In this document: one piece after another, positions 50,399-62,243 of the stretch
Layout: every line of letters begins with the position of its first letter
Position numbering within the stretch: position 1 is the first letter of the stretch
DNA from: Gonapodya prolifera JEL478
Taxonomy: Eukaryota; Monoblepharomycota; Monoblepharidomycetes; Monoblepharidales; Gonapodyaceae
Assembly (NCBI GenBank): GCA_001574975.1
Contig: KQ965745.1
Coordinates: 310,001-374,000, forward strand
Reading direction: 5' to 3'
Length of the DNA stretch: 64,000 nucleotides
Notes under the pieces: generated by a model
What the model was told of the DNA's origin: nothing
Databases searched by the model: none
What the model saw: the letters and a program-made list of their open reading frames with translations, nothing else
Position numbers and translations under genes: made by a program

Positions 50399-52478
50399 AT
50401 GTCATCCAAACCCGCCTGCATGTACGGAGCATCGTGCTACAGAAAGAATCCCGCCCACCTGGCAGAGTACTCCCACCCTGGTCCTGTCGCCGCTGCACAC
50501 CCTCCCCCGACCCGGGCTGCGACACCGCCGCCCACATCAGCTCCCGCCGCTCGACCGCCGTCACCATCAAGTGACGGGGAGGATGACCTGACTGAAATCG
50601 ATGGCGTGAAGCCTTTAAAGGTTCTCAAGGATGGGGACGTTGTGACGGTGAGGCGGAAACTTCCAACCGATGCCGATGTCGCGACACCTGCCCGCATTAC
50701 TGACAAAAAATGGCAACCGGGACCCCACCAACATCACTGACAGATTGCATCCAAGTCTTCAAGCAGCACGTACGATGTGAAACGAACGTGGGACCACTAC
50801 TATTGCACGTGTCCCGCCTGGCGGAATCAATCTCGAGGTTCGCACTCCCAAACTCGACTTTTTCATTCGTGCTCGCTCAGCCTCGCTCGAAATAGCCCCT
50901 GTAAATGGCCGTACGTGCAAGCACCTCCGGGAACTCCTCGGGGACCGATATGAAGACGCGAGGATTAAACGTGTCATGGGAGACACCTCCGGCTCTTCGG
51001 GACCCTCCGCCTCGTCGCCGGCGAAAAAGAGGAAAGTCGCCACCGCAGTCGACGATGATGATGACGATGACGATAACGGAGGACAAAGTTCATCTCCGGG
51101 AGCTGCGGCAAAGAAGGTCAAGGTGGAAGTGTTGCTGGCGCAGTCTTACGAAATTGATGGAAGTGAGTGGAATGGAACTGTGTGTTTATTGTGCTGCCGA
51201 ATCAACAAGAGCCACCATCTTGTCAGACGTTGACCCAACGGGATGGTGGATTTCCGAAAAGGTTCGTAACACTTACGCCTACGGATCTAGCATTAATAAT
51301 AAACATTCGAGCGATACCAATGAAACAGCTTGACGGTGTTCGCGCCTACTGGGATCCCAAACGTCGGCAGTTCTATTCACGCCTCGGAAACCCTTTCACA
51401 CCTCCCGATTGGTTCACGGAAACGCTTCCAGGGAATATGTCTCTGGATGGAGAGGTACTTGAGGAATTCACTCGCTAGTACTACAGCTGGTGATCCATTT
51501 GATGCAAATGAACGTTTGCAGCTCTTCGTTGGTCGAGGCAAGTTCATCGAGACGGTGTCCGTCGTAAAGACAATGAACAGCAAACACTGGGCAAAGGTGA
51601 CATTTCAGGTAGGTTACTGTCTTTCCTAATGATTATTTACCAGAGAAGGTACTGTGCATTTACAAATCGCATTCGCGCTCGAACAGGTGTTTGACGCCCC
51701 AAGCATTGGGGACGAGCCATTTGAAAGTCGTTTAAAAGTTATCGAGGACCACTTTGCCAAATCTCCGTGAGTGCTGCTGCTTTGCAGTTCTTTCCGTGTT
51801 ACACGAACATCTGGCATAAATCGCTTCCAACAATACCGACTCAGAATCGACCACGTTAAAGTCGTGAAGCAAACCAAGTGTACTGGACAAGCTCACGTAC
51901 TTCAGATGCTCAAAGACGTCGAAGCAAAGGGTGGCGAAGGCTTGATGCTTAGAAAACCTGCGTCCCGATACGAAAGAACGCGAAGCAACACCCTGCTAAA
52001 AGTCAAAAGCTTCTACGACGCGGAAGCTATCGTGGAGGGCCACGAACCAGGAAAAGGCAAGAATAGCGGAGTGATGGTGAGTACAGGTGCTATTCGATGT
52101 CAGTGTGAGAATGCTCAAAATGTCTTTTGATTCTGCAGGGTGCGCTGAAGGTAAGCCAGAGTCAGTTGTGAAGTTACTCTGTGGATCAACTGTTTGATTG
52201 CATAGTGCGCAATGGCGAGCGGGAAAAAGTTTCGGGTTGGCACTGGATTCACAGAGTAAGTGGACTTTCTTTCGTGGAACCTGTTCATCACATCTCACCA
52301 CCATGACTTCAACAGTCGTGAACGTGCTAATCCACCAAAAGTCGATAGCATCATAACCTACCGCTTTCAGGAACTAACAAAGGACGGAGTTCCCCGGTTC
52401 CCGTCATACGTAGGCATTCGAATAGACATGGATATGCCGAAAGATGCTGTTATTCGAACCGTAAATCTGGACGCCTGA
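50399..52478 (+). CDS. ATP-dependent DNA ligase with PBZ and SWIM zinc fingers
   Basis: Predicted DNA-repair ligase. Residues 6-28 form a PBZ finger, which binds poly(ADP-ribose): CMYGASCYRKNPAHLAEYSH fits C-x5-C-x6-H-x5-H exactly. A SWIM finger follows (YYCTCPAWRNQS, then RTCKH across an intron; C-x-C and C-x-H). After an acidic/basic linker (nuclear-signal-like SPAKKRKV) comes the nucleotidyltransferase core: motif I SEKLDGVRAYWD with Lys215 as the AMP-accepting residue, LDGELFVGRGKF (III), EGLMLRKP (IV) and LLKVKSFYDAEAIV (V). A short OB-fold follows (KFRVGTGFTD, YRFQELTKDGVPRFPSYVGIR). Placed exons: 50399-50647, 50744-50837, 50896-51162, 51227-51261, 51329-51454, 51522-51608, then four to six more. 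The small core resembles bacterial/kinetoplastid short ligases rather than Lig1/3/4. Confidence 0.87.
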
Positions 52479-52780
52479 ATTATTTTTATTTTTAATATCT
52501 GATCTATATGGTTGATATGAGGTCAAAATGGAGGATGAAACATCCACGGAACGGATAACACTGGAGGATTCTCGAGCTCAATGCACTGCTATGGAGCGAA
52601 TGGGGCACGTTTGCAATTTGGTGTGATGCCCAGCCATGAAACAGAGGTCAAGAGGAACTAAAATTGATGCCACATTGGGGGAACGGGAAGGGAGTACTTT
52701 AACGACGCCAGCACTATTTACATCATGAAATGTTTGATAAAAGCAAAGCAAACACACACCCGACGCTTATCGACCCCGAC
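52479..52780. other. Spacer between convergent ligase and LSM4 genes
   Basis: 302 bp between stop codons of genes that converge. It holds both 3' UTRs. TTTTTATTTTTAATAT just after the ligase stop is AU-rich and may serve 3' end formation. No coding content seen. Confidence 0.4.
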
Positions 52781-53489
52781 CTAACAAGGGGGAGAGCGAT
52801 TTGACTTTCGGGGAACAAAAGGCAACCTCACTGTGAGCTCACCCCTTGTGTTGCCACCTCGTCCGCCAGGAGCACCACCACGGCCCGAAGGACCTGCTCC
52901 GCCCGTTTGGGCCCTGCGTTCCTTGTGCTGCGACTCTTTTACCATGTCGATGATCTTGGTTAGGTACGCCGGGTGTTAGCAACGAGTGCGGCAGCCGACG
53001 ATACAAGACGGATCGTCTCACTTCGTCGGGTACACGGAGGTACTTGATACTGGATCCACGAATGTAGCATTCGGGTAGGCGCCAGAACTTTTCGCCGTCG
53101 GGTGATGTGAGAATGACTTCGCGGAGGTTGATGTTCATCCAGGGCTGGAAGAATCACGATGCGGGTAATGCGTTTCCAAAGATGTGGTAAGAAAGAAAAT
53201 AAAGCCGAAAGGTGGCTGAAACTCACGTCGCAGTTTACGAGGTGACCGTTGTACGTTTCACCATTTTTGAGTTCGACGAGGATGGGGTGTCGTACGGCTT
53301 GAAAGCAAAATGAAATGGGACGGGTGAATTACTATTGGATCAGATGGCCATGAGAAGGCGAGGATCGTGCCGTACCAGTGTTGAGAAGCGAAAGAGGGAG
53401 CTGAATGGCGGAAGTGGCAGAGAGAAGTGATTTTGGAGAAAAGTGCGGTGAGGAGACAATAAAACGAAAGGCAGAGGCTGACGGACCAT
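52781..53489 (-). CDS. LSM4: U6 snRNA-associated Sm-like protein LSM4
   Basis: Subunit of the LSM1-7 (mRNA decay) and LSM2-8 (U6 snRNP) rings. Five exons: 53489-53487 (only ATG), 53400-53376, 53297-53227, 53144-53022, 52954-52781; 131 residues. Sequence: M then [28 protein letters not shown] (Sm1), [14 protein letters not shown], then [17 protein letters not shown] (Sm2), and IIDMVKESQ with a Gly/Arg-rich tail ([15 protein letters not shown]). The one-codon first exon is needed because no in-frame ATG lies next to LPLSLL, and ATG|GTCCGT with acceptor CATTCAG gives the expected start. The last 15 residues ([19 protein letters not shown]) are unusual and might instead be an unspliced intron read-through. 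Confidence 0.9.
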
Positions 53490-53602
53490 TGTGGAGAGAC
53501 AGCGAGGGGTGGATAGTAGGCTCGCTGCGGTCGTTGAAATGAAGGCAACACTTTAAAATTAAGTGAAATGGGACAGACCACAGCGGCTCTGGAAGTTTCG
53601 AA
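53490..53602. promoter_or_regulatory. Short divergent promoter between LSM4 and UBA1
   Basis: Only 113 bp separate the two start codons, so both promoters must overlap or reach into the opposite gene. TTTAAAATTAAG (about 53552) is the only AT-rich element. Confidence 0.45.
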
Positions 53603-56600
53603 ATGGCAACAAACATGGATGTCGACAATGTGAAGAATGGAGACATTGATGAGAGTCTCTATTCAAGACAACTGTATGGTCTCTCCTCGTATTTGGCTCT
53701 CGGTCTCGGTCTTACTCTCTCGTTGCTCCTCTTCGCAACACCCACCCCCACTTCCCTCATTCAATTCAGTTATGTCCTCGGTCACGAAGCCATGAAGAAG
53801 ATGGCCTTCTCAAACGTATTGGTTGTCGGCCTGAAGGGACTCGGTATCGAGATAGGTACTTTCAATGTCTGGAACGTCACACGAAACATGCTCTCGAAAC
53901 ACGTGATTGACCCTTCCAGCTAAGAATGTCGTCCTCGCTGGAGTCAAATCAGTCACTGTGTACGACTCTGAGCCCGTCAAAATCGCTGACTTGTCCTCCC
54001 AAGTGGGTTTTGGTCGGGGGCTGCTTTCCCTCATTACGCCAACATTCCATTTCTCCATCGCGCCATGCAGTTCTTTCTTCGTCCAGAAGACGTGGGCAAA
54101 CGCCGCGACGCCGTTTCTGCCCCCCGCCTTCAAGAGCTCAACGGATATGTCCCCGTCTCTGTACTTGATGGCGAACTGACACCCCCGCGACTTAGCGCGT
54201 TCCAAGTCGTGGTTTTCACCGAAACCCCATGGAAGCGCCTCGTCGAATTTAATGACTTTGCCCACGCAAACGGCGTGAAATTCGTTGCTGCACAAACTCG
54301 GGGGTTGTTCGGGTTTACCTTCAACGACTTTGGAAAGGAGTTTGTCGTCACAGACCAGACGGGTGAAGAGCCTCTTTCAGGAATGGTTGCTGGGATAGAC
54401 AACGAGGGCGTTGTTACCACGTTGGATGAGACCCGCCACGGCCTCGAGGACGGGGACTACGTCTCGTTCACGGAAGTGAAGGGCATAGAAAGCTTGAACG
54501 ACGGCAAGGCCAGGAAGATCAACGTTCTTGGTGAGTTTTGAAATTTCATTGCACAGATTTCATTCAAACAAATCTGCTGACGACCAACTACACCAGGACC
54601 CTATACGTTTTCCATCGGTTCCCTGAGCGGACTGGGCCAATACCAGACTGGTGGTATCTACACTCAAGTAAAGCAACCTAAGACTTGGGCCTTCGTGAGT
54701 CGCCCCGATCACCACTCCGCATCTTTTCCGTATAAGCTCACTTCCGACACAGAAACCGCTCCGCGAAGCCGCCGCCGACCCCTCCTTTGTCATTTCCGAC
54801 TTCGCCAAATTCGAAAACCCTGCAAGCGAGCACGTCGCTTTCCAGGCCCTCGACGAGTTCCTCCTCGCTCACGGTCGCCTTCCCCGCCCCATGAATGAGG
54901 CCGACGCCACCGAGGTCTTTGCCACGGCGAACCGCATCAACTCCGCACTCAAAAGCCCAGCTGAACTGGTCGAAAAGGTTGTTAAGGAGCTCTCATACCA
55001 GGCGCAAGGAGACCTCAGTCCCGTCAATGCTGTTTTGGGTGGGCTGGTCGCGCAGGAAGTTCTGAAAGCCAGTTCGGGCAAATTCAACCCCGTGCACCAG
55101 TTTCTCTACTTTGACTCGCTGGAGTCACTTCCCTCGTCGGGCCGAACGGAGTCCTCCTGCGCACCAAAGGGAACCCGTTACGACGGGCAGGTTGCTGTGT
55201 TCGGCGCCGAATTCCAGGCCAAAGTGGCCAATGTTCGGGAGTTTTTGGTGGGCGCTGGAGCTATCGGGTGTGAGATGCTTAAAAACTGGGCAATGATGGG
55301 TGTGGGGACTGGTCCAGGGGGTGCTGTGTATGTAACAGACATGGACACCATCGAAAAGTCGAACCTGAACCGACAGTTCCTCTTCCGCCCGCGTGACGTG
55401 GGGAAACTCAAGTCCGAGACGGCTTCAGCTGCAGTAACGGTGATGAATCAAGATCTGGCTGGTCGCGTCAAGGCCTTCTCAGACAGGGTTGGGACTGAGA
55501 CCGAGAACGTGTTTGACGACGGGTTTTGGGACGGACTCACAGGAGTTACTAACGCTTTAGATAATGTGGACGCGCGGAAGTACGTGGATAGGCGTTGCGT
55601 GTTCTTCAGGAAGCATTTATTGGAGTCGGGGACTTTAGGGACGAAGGGAAACACGCAGGTGCGTTTGGGACAGTAAGGCTGGTGTATCATAGTGAGGGTT
55701 GATGATTGAGGGGATCACAAACACTCATGGCTTTCCTCTTGGGTTCGTACAGGTTGTTATTCCAGATGTCACGGAATCCTACAGCTCTTCGCAAGACCCC
55801 CCAGAAAAGTCTATTCCCATCTGCACCCTCAAGAACTTCCCCAACCAAATAGAGCATACCATTCAATGGGCTCGTGACCTATTCGAAGGGTTGTTCAGGC
55901 AACCGGCGGAAAACGTAAACCAGTATCTGACCAACCCTACCTTTGTGGAGTCTCTTCTGAAGCAGGGTGGTAATCCCAAAGAGACATTGGACCAGGTGCA
56001 CTCGTTCTTGGTGGCGCAGAAAGCGCTGAGCTTCGCAGACTGCGTGACATGGGCCAGGTTCAAATTCGAGGAGTACTTTAACAATACAATCCAGCAGCTC
56101 CTGTTCAATTTCCCGAAGGATGCTGTGACTTCAAGCGGGACGCCATTCTGGTCGGGCCCAAAGAGGGCACCGGATGCGATCAAGTTTGACGTGGAGAATG
56201 TGGGTGGTCCCCTCTTCTCTCCATTTCATAAATTCCAACCACGCTACGACCCTGAAGCCACTTCACCTCGAGTTCATCATTGCCGCTGCCAACCTGCATG
56301 CCTTCAACTACGGCCTCAAAGGCGAAACAGACAAGAACCAGTTTCGTAAGATCCTGGCGACCATTTCTGTGCCCGAGTTCAAGCCCAAGTCGGGCGTGAA
56401 AATTCAGGTGAACGAGAACGAGCAAGTGTCGAGCGGTGCCGCAGGTGCGTGATCTTGTATTTTGGGATGTGAAAGAGAGTTAAGTGATCTGGCTCTCAAA
56501 CCCTCCAGATGAGAACGAAGTCGACAGCATCATCAAGGGCCTCCCCCCTGCGACTTCTTTTGCTGGTTACCGTCTCAACCCCGTCGATTTTGAAAAGGAT

Positions 56601-57392
56601 GATGATACAAATTACCATATCGACTTTATCACGGCTGCATCCAATTTGCGGGCAACCAACTACAGCATTGCCGTCGCGGACCGCCATCGAACAAAGTTTA
56701 TTGCTGGGAAAATCATCCCTGCTATTGCTACGACTACTGCGCTGGTGACGGGTCTGGTTTGTCTGGAATTTTACAAGGTTGTGGACGGAAAGAGCCGTTT
56801 GGAAGATTACAAGAACGGGTTTGTAAACTTGGCGCTGCCGTTCTTTGGGTTTTCAGAGCCGATCGCCGCCCCGAAACTCAAGGTGTGTTCTCTTGCCTGA
56901 TTCCAAATTTGTGTTGTCTTGACATTCTGTGATTATCATTGAAGTACAACGACAAAGAATTTACTCTGTGGGACCGCTTCGAGGTTGACCACGATCCGAC
57001 CCTGCAAGAATTCCTGGACCTTTTCCAGCGAGAACACAAGCTCGAGGTCACCATGCTCAGTTGCGGGGTCAGCATGCTGTTTTCCTTTTTCATGCCCAAG
57101 AAGAAGTTGGAGGAGAGGAAGGCGTTAAAGTAGTGTTTACTTTCGTGCACGCCATTTTTGTGCTCGGGGCTGATGAGTTTGATCCCACAGGATTTCGAAG
57201 CTAGTCGAGACAATATCCAAGAAACCAGTTCCTCCCCACGTGAAAACCCTAGTTCTAGAGTTGTGTGCCAATGATGAGCAAGGAGAGGTGAGGGGTATTA
57301 TTCTTCGAGTCACTCTTTGGACCTTGGGTCAATCTGCCTCTTTCCCCACACAGGACGTGGAGGTGCCCTACGTTAGAGTCAAAATACAATGA
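53603..57392 (+). CDS. UBA1: Ubiquitin-activating enzyme E1
   Basis: Cytosolic/nuclear enzyme that adenylates ubiquitin and passes it to its own cysteine and then to E2s. N-terminus [24 protein letters not shown] joins across an intron to [11 protein letters not shown]. The inactive adenylation half has [17 protein letters not shown]. The active half has [20 protein letters not shown], then [20 protein letters not shown] and [20 protein letters not shown]. The catalytic Cys lies in [20 protein letters not shown] (codon 55822). The ubiquitin-fold domain ends the protein. The open frame stops at 57131 (TAG), but that TAG is in an intron: AA|GTAGTG joins to G ATT TCG, giving [20 protein letters not shown], then a last exon [12 protein letters not shown] ending at 57392. 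That is the proper E1 C-terminus. Confidence 0.95.
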
Positions 57393-57486
57393 TAAGAGTC
57401 GTGTATTGTGTGAAGGATTGGAATTAATTAGGGGGCTGAGCGATAACCACTCCCTCGCTTGAGCCTCCTGTCCCCCACGCGCGAAC

Positions 57487-59344
57487 ATGGCGACGGTGCG
57501 AGCTCCTCGTGCGAACGTTTCTCATTGGGCAGGACGATTAATACCCCGATCGACCTCTTGTTGTTTTCCCCATTTTCAATTCCATCCCGATCGGGTCACC
57601 ACCCCATAATGTCCAGTATTGGTTCATTTCAGCTCCAGCCGACCCGACAAAGACTGACACGGTCAACAAGCTCAAGGATAAGATTTCTACGGTGTCAGAA
57701 CTTGCGCCATTCAACCTCCCCGAGTTCAAGGTTGGTTTGCAACTCCACTTCGACAGGAAGAGCGGATGCAGACGGTCGGATTCCCACCATCTGAGGAAGC
57801 GACTCAAATGAATCGAAGCTGAAGCGCCGCATCTTACTAAGCTCATCACCCCTTCACTCTTCCCTCCAAGATTAAAAACCTCGATACTCTTGTTGTTCTC
57901 TCAGACGACTTAACCAAAATTGACGCCTCATGCGAGGGCATTGTCATGAAAATCGCGGAGTCACTCAAGCAGCTTTTGCAGGGAGACTTGGAACAGTGGA
58001 AGAGCAACTTGTCGGTGAACGACAGTACGCACTCCTTTCGCTCTTACGTGGTTCCTTCTCTGAGGCTATTCTGAATTTGAAATCTCTTAGAGTCTGTGGA
58101 TCAATATTTACTCAGCTTTCAATGGAACTCAATGAAGTACAGGACGGACAAAACCCTTCGTGAAATTACCGATACCATCTCGCAGGAAGTTTCCAACATC
58201 GATATTCTGATGAAGCAGAAGCTCTCTGCCTATCAACAAATCAAAACACAGCTCGGTGTGCTCCAGCGGAAAACCACGTATGTTTGCTTGACAATATCAG
58301 CCGAGGTTCGACATTATCGACGTGCGATTTGATGAAGGGGAAATCTCGCCGTTCGGGGTCTAGGGGACATTGTTAAGAAGGAGCACTTCGTCCTGGACTC
58401 GGAGTACCTTTCGACTGTTGTGGTTGCTGTCCCAAAGTGAGCTATTTCGGTCGCAAGTTGCCCTAATCACACTTCAAACCAAAAATGGTTAAGAAACTTG
58501 TACAAAGAGTGGATATCCACATACGAAACACTCGCACAAATGGTGGTACCACGATCCTCTCAGTGAGTCATATGGAGCACAATCTCCGCACAGACACAAC
58601 AGCGAAGTCCGATGAAATTCCACTTTTAGACTCATTGCAGAAGATGATGAGTTTGGTCTCTATACTGTTACTCTATTCCAAAGAGTAATTGAGGAGTTCA
58701 CACAAAAGGCTCGTGAAAGCAAGTGGGTTCGCGAGAACTGACCCGCGATCCTGCCATGGAACTTAATCATGTCCGGGTGTAGATTTACTGTCCGGGACTT
58801 CAAATGGAATGACAGTCAACTTCAACAAGAGAAAAAAGAGTTGGCAGAAGTTGCAGGAAATGAGAAAGAGCTCTGGGTGAGTACTTCTTGAGGGAGCTTT
58901 CACTCGAGAGGCTGATGTTGATATATTATCAAAGTCCAACCTCCTACGACTTTCAAAAACCAATTTCGGGGAGGTGTTCGCCTCCTGGATACATGTTAAA
59001 GCACTTCGAGTTTATGTCGAGTCCATTTTACGATATGGGCTTCCCCCAGACTTCCAACCGATGGTAGTTAAGGTGGGTGAACGTCTAGCCTCCCGCTTTT
59101 CGGTGGTGTGCTCATGGGCTCCTTTCAGCCCAAATCAAAAGCAGAGCGTAAGGTCCGCGAAATCATGGGAAATCATTACGCTGCACTCGGCGGTGTCCCA
59201 TCCGACAAGCTTTCAAAATCCAAGAAGGATAAGAAGGAGAAGGAAGTTGTTCTGGATGAGAATGTTCAAAACTTATTGGGGGATAAGGAATTTTTCCCGT
59301 ATGTATCATTCGCAGTTGACTGGAGTGTGGAGGGAGGCAAATAG
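57487..59344 (+). CDS. VMA5: V-type proton ATPase subunit C
   Basis: Peripheral-stalk subunit of the V1 sector; it leaves on regulated disassembly. Blocks: [122 protein letters not shown] and NHYAALGG, in family order. It ends [12 protein letters not shown]. The ATG at 57609 is out of frame with YWFISAP. A three-codon first exon ATG GCG ACG at 57487-57495, donor GTGCGA, acceptor 57616, gives MATYWFISAP and is my choice; this start is moderately sure. About ten short introns. Only 94 bp separate it from the UBA1 stop. Confidence 0.92.
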
Positions 59345-59515
59345 TAAATGTTATGTAATCTTCCAACATTTTTCGCCCGGCTGGATAGACTGTCGCCCCT
59401 CGGGCACTTTCGGGTGAGCGTAAAATGTGTGGATCCTGCCTGGTGAGGCCATTGCAGGGACAGCGACTGTCCTGTCTTGCCAGCTCGACTTCTAACACTC
59501 CATCCTTCTGAGAGA

Positions 59516-60693
59516 ATGATGCCACCACTACCCACAAAAACGTGGGCCGGCGTTGCTGGTGGGACGACAAAGATCAGTGGTGGCTTGACTCCTCTTGCTG
59601 CCTTCAGCACTTCTGCTGGTCGGCGACCGACACAACAGGACGAGAGCTTAATCCTGGATGCCTTGTTCGGCTCAGGTCAATACAAACTCTATGCAGTGTT
59701 TGATGGACATGGTGAGCATCATTTCTGGCGCAAATGTCTTGCTTGACTTGGAGCTTCACATCACTCTTGCATACCTGCGTCCAACTTTCACCACGCAATT
59801 AATACTCGATGCACCAAAGGTAATGACGGCAAAAAGTGTGCAGACTACGCAAAGCAACACATTCCTGAACACCTGAACAACGACCGGGATCATTTCATGA
59901 AGGACCCAATCGAAGCTTTGAAAGCAGCGTTCGAAGCGACCGGCCGCTCTTTACTTGAAGACTCTTCGATAGACACGTATATGTCGGGCACAACGGCTGT
60001 TGTTGCGGTACTCTGTGTCAGTGAACGGACGGTTTACATTGCAAACGTTGGTGACAGCAGGGCGGTAGTCGGGCGAGATGTTGAAGAAGGAGAGGGATGG
60101 AAAGCAAGTCAGATCACGAGGTGCAGTAAATTGGCTTTTAAGTGGTCTCTCGTTCAGACCACCACACAGTTCTCCTAAAGAGATCACAATTGCGAGGTGG
60201 CAACTGAACGAGAGCGTGTTATTTCAAAGGGCGGGCGAGTTGAAGCTCTTGTTTTTGACGATGGGTCCCCCCCGGGACCTCTGAGAGTATTCAAAGGCTC
60301 TCTCCCGTATCCTGGATTGGTTGTTACAAGGTCGTTGGGTGCGTGGTCAGAGTAGCCCAAGTTCATTGAGCCCAACCTCAACGCGTTTTGGGCATACTTT
60401 TATTAGGTGACGCAGTTGCGCACAAGCTCGGGGTCATTTCAACGCCTGACGTGTTCAAAGTTTCCATCGCCCCCTCAACCCGCTTTCTCTTGATCGGGTC
60501 GGATGGTGTTTTCGACGGTGTCTCTCTTCCGGAAGTGTTGTCGATCGTTTACAGCGTTTGTATGCGTTCTGGAGTGTCCGTACAATCGGCACAGCAAGGG
60601 AGCGATGCAATCACGAAGGCTAGCCTCGAAGGTATGGACAGAGAACAACTAGATGACAATTCCACGAACGTGCTTGTATTATTTGAACAGTAA
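59516..60693 (+). CDS. PP2C-family (PPM) protein phosphatase
   Basis: Metal-dependent Ser/Thr phosphatase. Start MMPPLPTKTWAGVAGG; then GRRPTQQDESLI, metal-binding VFDGHG (split by an intron), MSGTTAVVAVL, VYIANVGDSRAVVG, DHNCEVATERERV, GLVVTRSLGD, FLLIGSDGVFDGVS and DDNSTNVLVLFEQ at the C-terminus. Metal-ligating Asp residues are present in VFDGHG, GSDGVFD and DDN. The length (about 320 residues) is that of a single catalytic domain without added modules. A Pro/Gly-rich insert (FDDGSPPGPLRVFKG) lies before the VTRSLGD motif. Two adjacent ATGs (59516, 59519) could each start. Its stop is 21 bp from the CDC123 stop on the other strand. Confidence 0.9.
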
Positions 60694-60714
60694 TTACCAA
60701 CTTTTTGTTTGTTA

Positions 60715-62243
60715 CTATATATCGTTTCGACCCAGTTCCATAGCGGCCATAAGTGTTGCAACATCTGCACTCCGTGGATCAAGTACATCCTGAGGGTACC
60801 GGTTGTGCACAAATCGGGGGTTTCCCCACCCATTTGCGTTTGCCAATGCGTGGGCAGAGTCCCGCACTAAACGGAGCTCGGGTAGTTCGGATTCGGAACC
60901 TAGTAGAAGGAATGTGGAGCACAACGTTGGTTTGGCGACGTTTCCGGTACTTACTTTGCAGAATCTCTCTCCATGTGAACAGGAGGGCATCAGTCGATGG
61001 AGCGAACGGATTGAAATCAACAAGCCACACTCGCGAACGCTTGTCAACATACACGTCGAATACGTCTAATGACGAGTAACAGTAAAACCAACCCACTCGA
61101 CAGAGAAAAGTGGACCCTGATACTTGCAGTTGCGCTGATCAAAGGCCCCTGCGATCGTGTTTGTCCAAAAGGTCTTGATTTTTTCTTGCAAAGAAAGTCG
61201 CATCCCCTCTAGGAAAGGATAATGTGTTGTGAAGTCTCTTTGAGTGATTCCGACCAGATGATTATCGTGCACGAAACACCGGAACTCCATTGATGGAAGG
61301 AGAGGATGAAATTTTCTCAGTACTAAATGATGACGTTGTGCGATTTGAGTCACTGTGATGGCCTCCTGACCACGCTGAGATTCGAGGACGGCTTCCGCTC
61401 CTTGCTCCGCCGCAGGCTCAACCTGATCAATAGAGGCAACATCACAGTCGTCATACGCGTAGTGTAAATCGTGAGTAGCAAAATCGGATGCCTTAATCAA
61501 TAAGACCACATCATCCGGGTGGGTGCATCGGAGAGTGTTGGATGGTGCGATCCAGACCGCATCCTGCAAAATAATGTACGTGAGAGCTGCGGTAAAGTCA
61601 AATCGGAGTGCTTCGTTGAAGGCTAGCACGAACGCCGGCATCTGGTGCTCACCTGAGGTGCACTCCAATCAAGCTTTGGGAAGACAGCTCCGAACTCATC
61701 AATGGCCTCTCGGATGGATTGCAAAACTGCAGAATACGACGGAAACGGTGACGTTCTAGCAGCCTGGGAAACGTTGATGAGTTGGCTCCATAAAAAGATA
61801 AAAAGGGAAAGAATGTTCACACAACTACAATCCCTGGATGTCTTTATGGAACCTCCGTGCCGCAGCAAGCCCCACGAAGGCTTCCGTGAGTTATTGGTGA
61901 TAGGTACCTGTTCGTCTTCGTCTTCCTCCACCGCTGTATCATCGTCAGCGTCCGATTCCACCTCCCTTGCCAAAAAACACCATGAGCACTTGGGTTACAC
62001 ATTACGCAAGCTCTCCGCTCACAGAAGCTGGCTAGACCTTGGCACAGGCGAGGGTAAAACTATGCCATCCGCTTTCAAAAATTCAACAAAGTCGTCTGGC
62101 AGCTCTATCACGATCGTTTTGAACGTGCTGCGAGAGAATTTGGGGAGCCACGATGGAAGTGCGCACGCATCAATGATTGCGCGAGACAATGGTGGGAACT
62201 CGATGGGTGGTCTCTCTGGCAGCTCTGAAGAAGGGAAATCCAT
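60715..62243 (-). CDS. CDC123: Cell division cycle protein 123, eIF2 assembly factor
   Basis: ATP-grasp-fold chaperone that binds eIF2-gamma and drives assembly of the eIF2 trimer. Start [13 protein letters not shown]; then [37 protein letters not shown], an acidic stretch ([19 protein letters not shown]), [42 protein letters not shown] and [14 protein letters not shown]. Next is [21 protein letters not shown], which holds the ATP-grasp metal/nucleotide residues (D-V-Y and D-F-N-P). The C-terminus has [20 protein letters not shown]. Around five introns. The family is certain from WSAP and VDFNPF. It lies head to head with eIF2-beta, with 79 bp between start codons. Confidence 0.94.

Noticed and set aside
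57100-57135. TAG at 57131 as the end of UBA1
   Set aside because: It would remove the conserved E1 C-terminus; a GT-AG intron starting at this TAG leads to [11 protein letters not shown] and [12 protein letters not shown].
57609-57640. ATG at 57609 ([10 protein letters not shown]) as the V-ATPase C start
   Set aside because: Its frame does not give the conserved YWFISAP sequence and it soon departs from the family.
60388-60415. ATG at 60388 as a separate start in the PP2C region
   Set aside because: It is an internal codon between PP2C exons; SRSLGD joins to AVAHKLG by an intron here.
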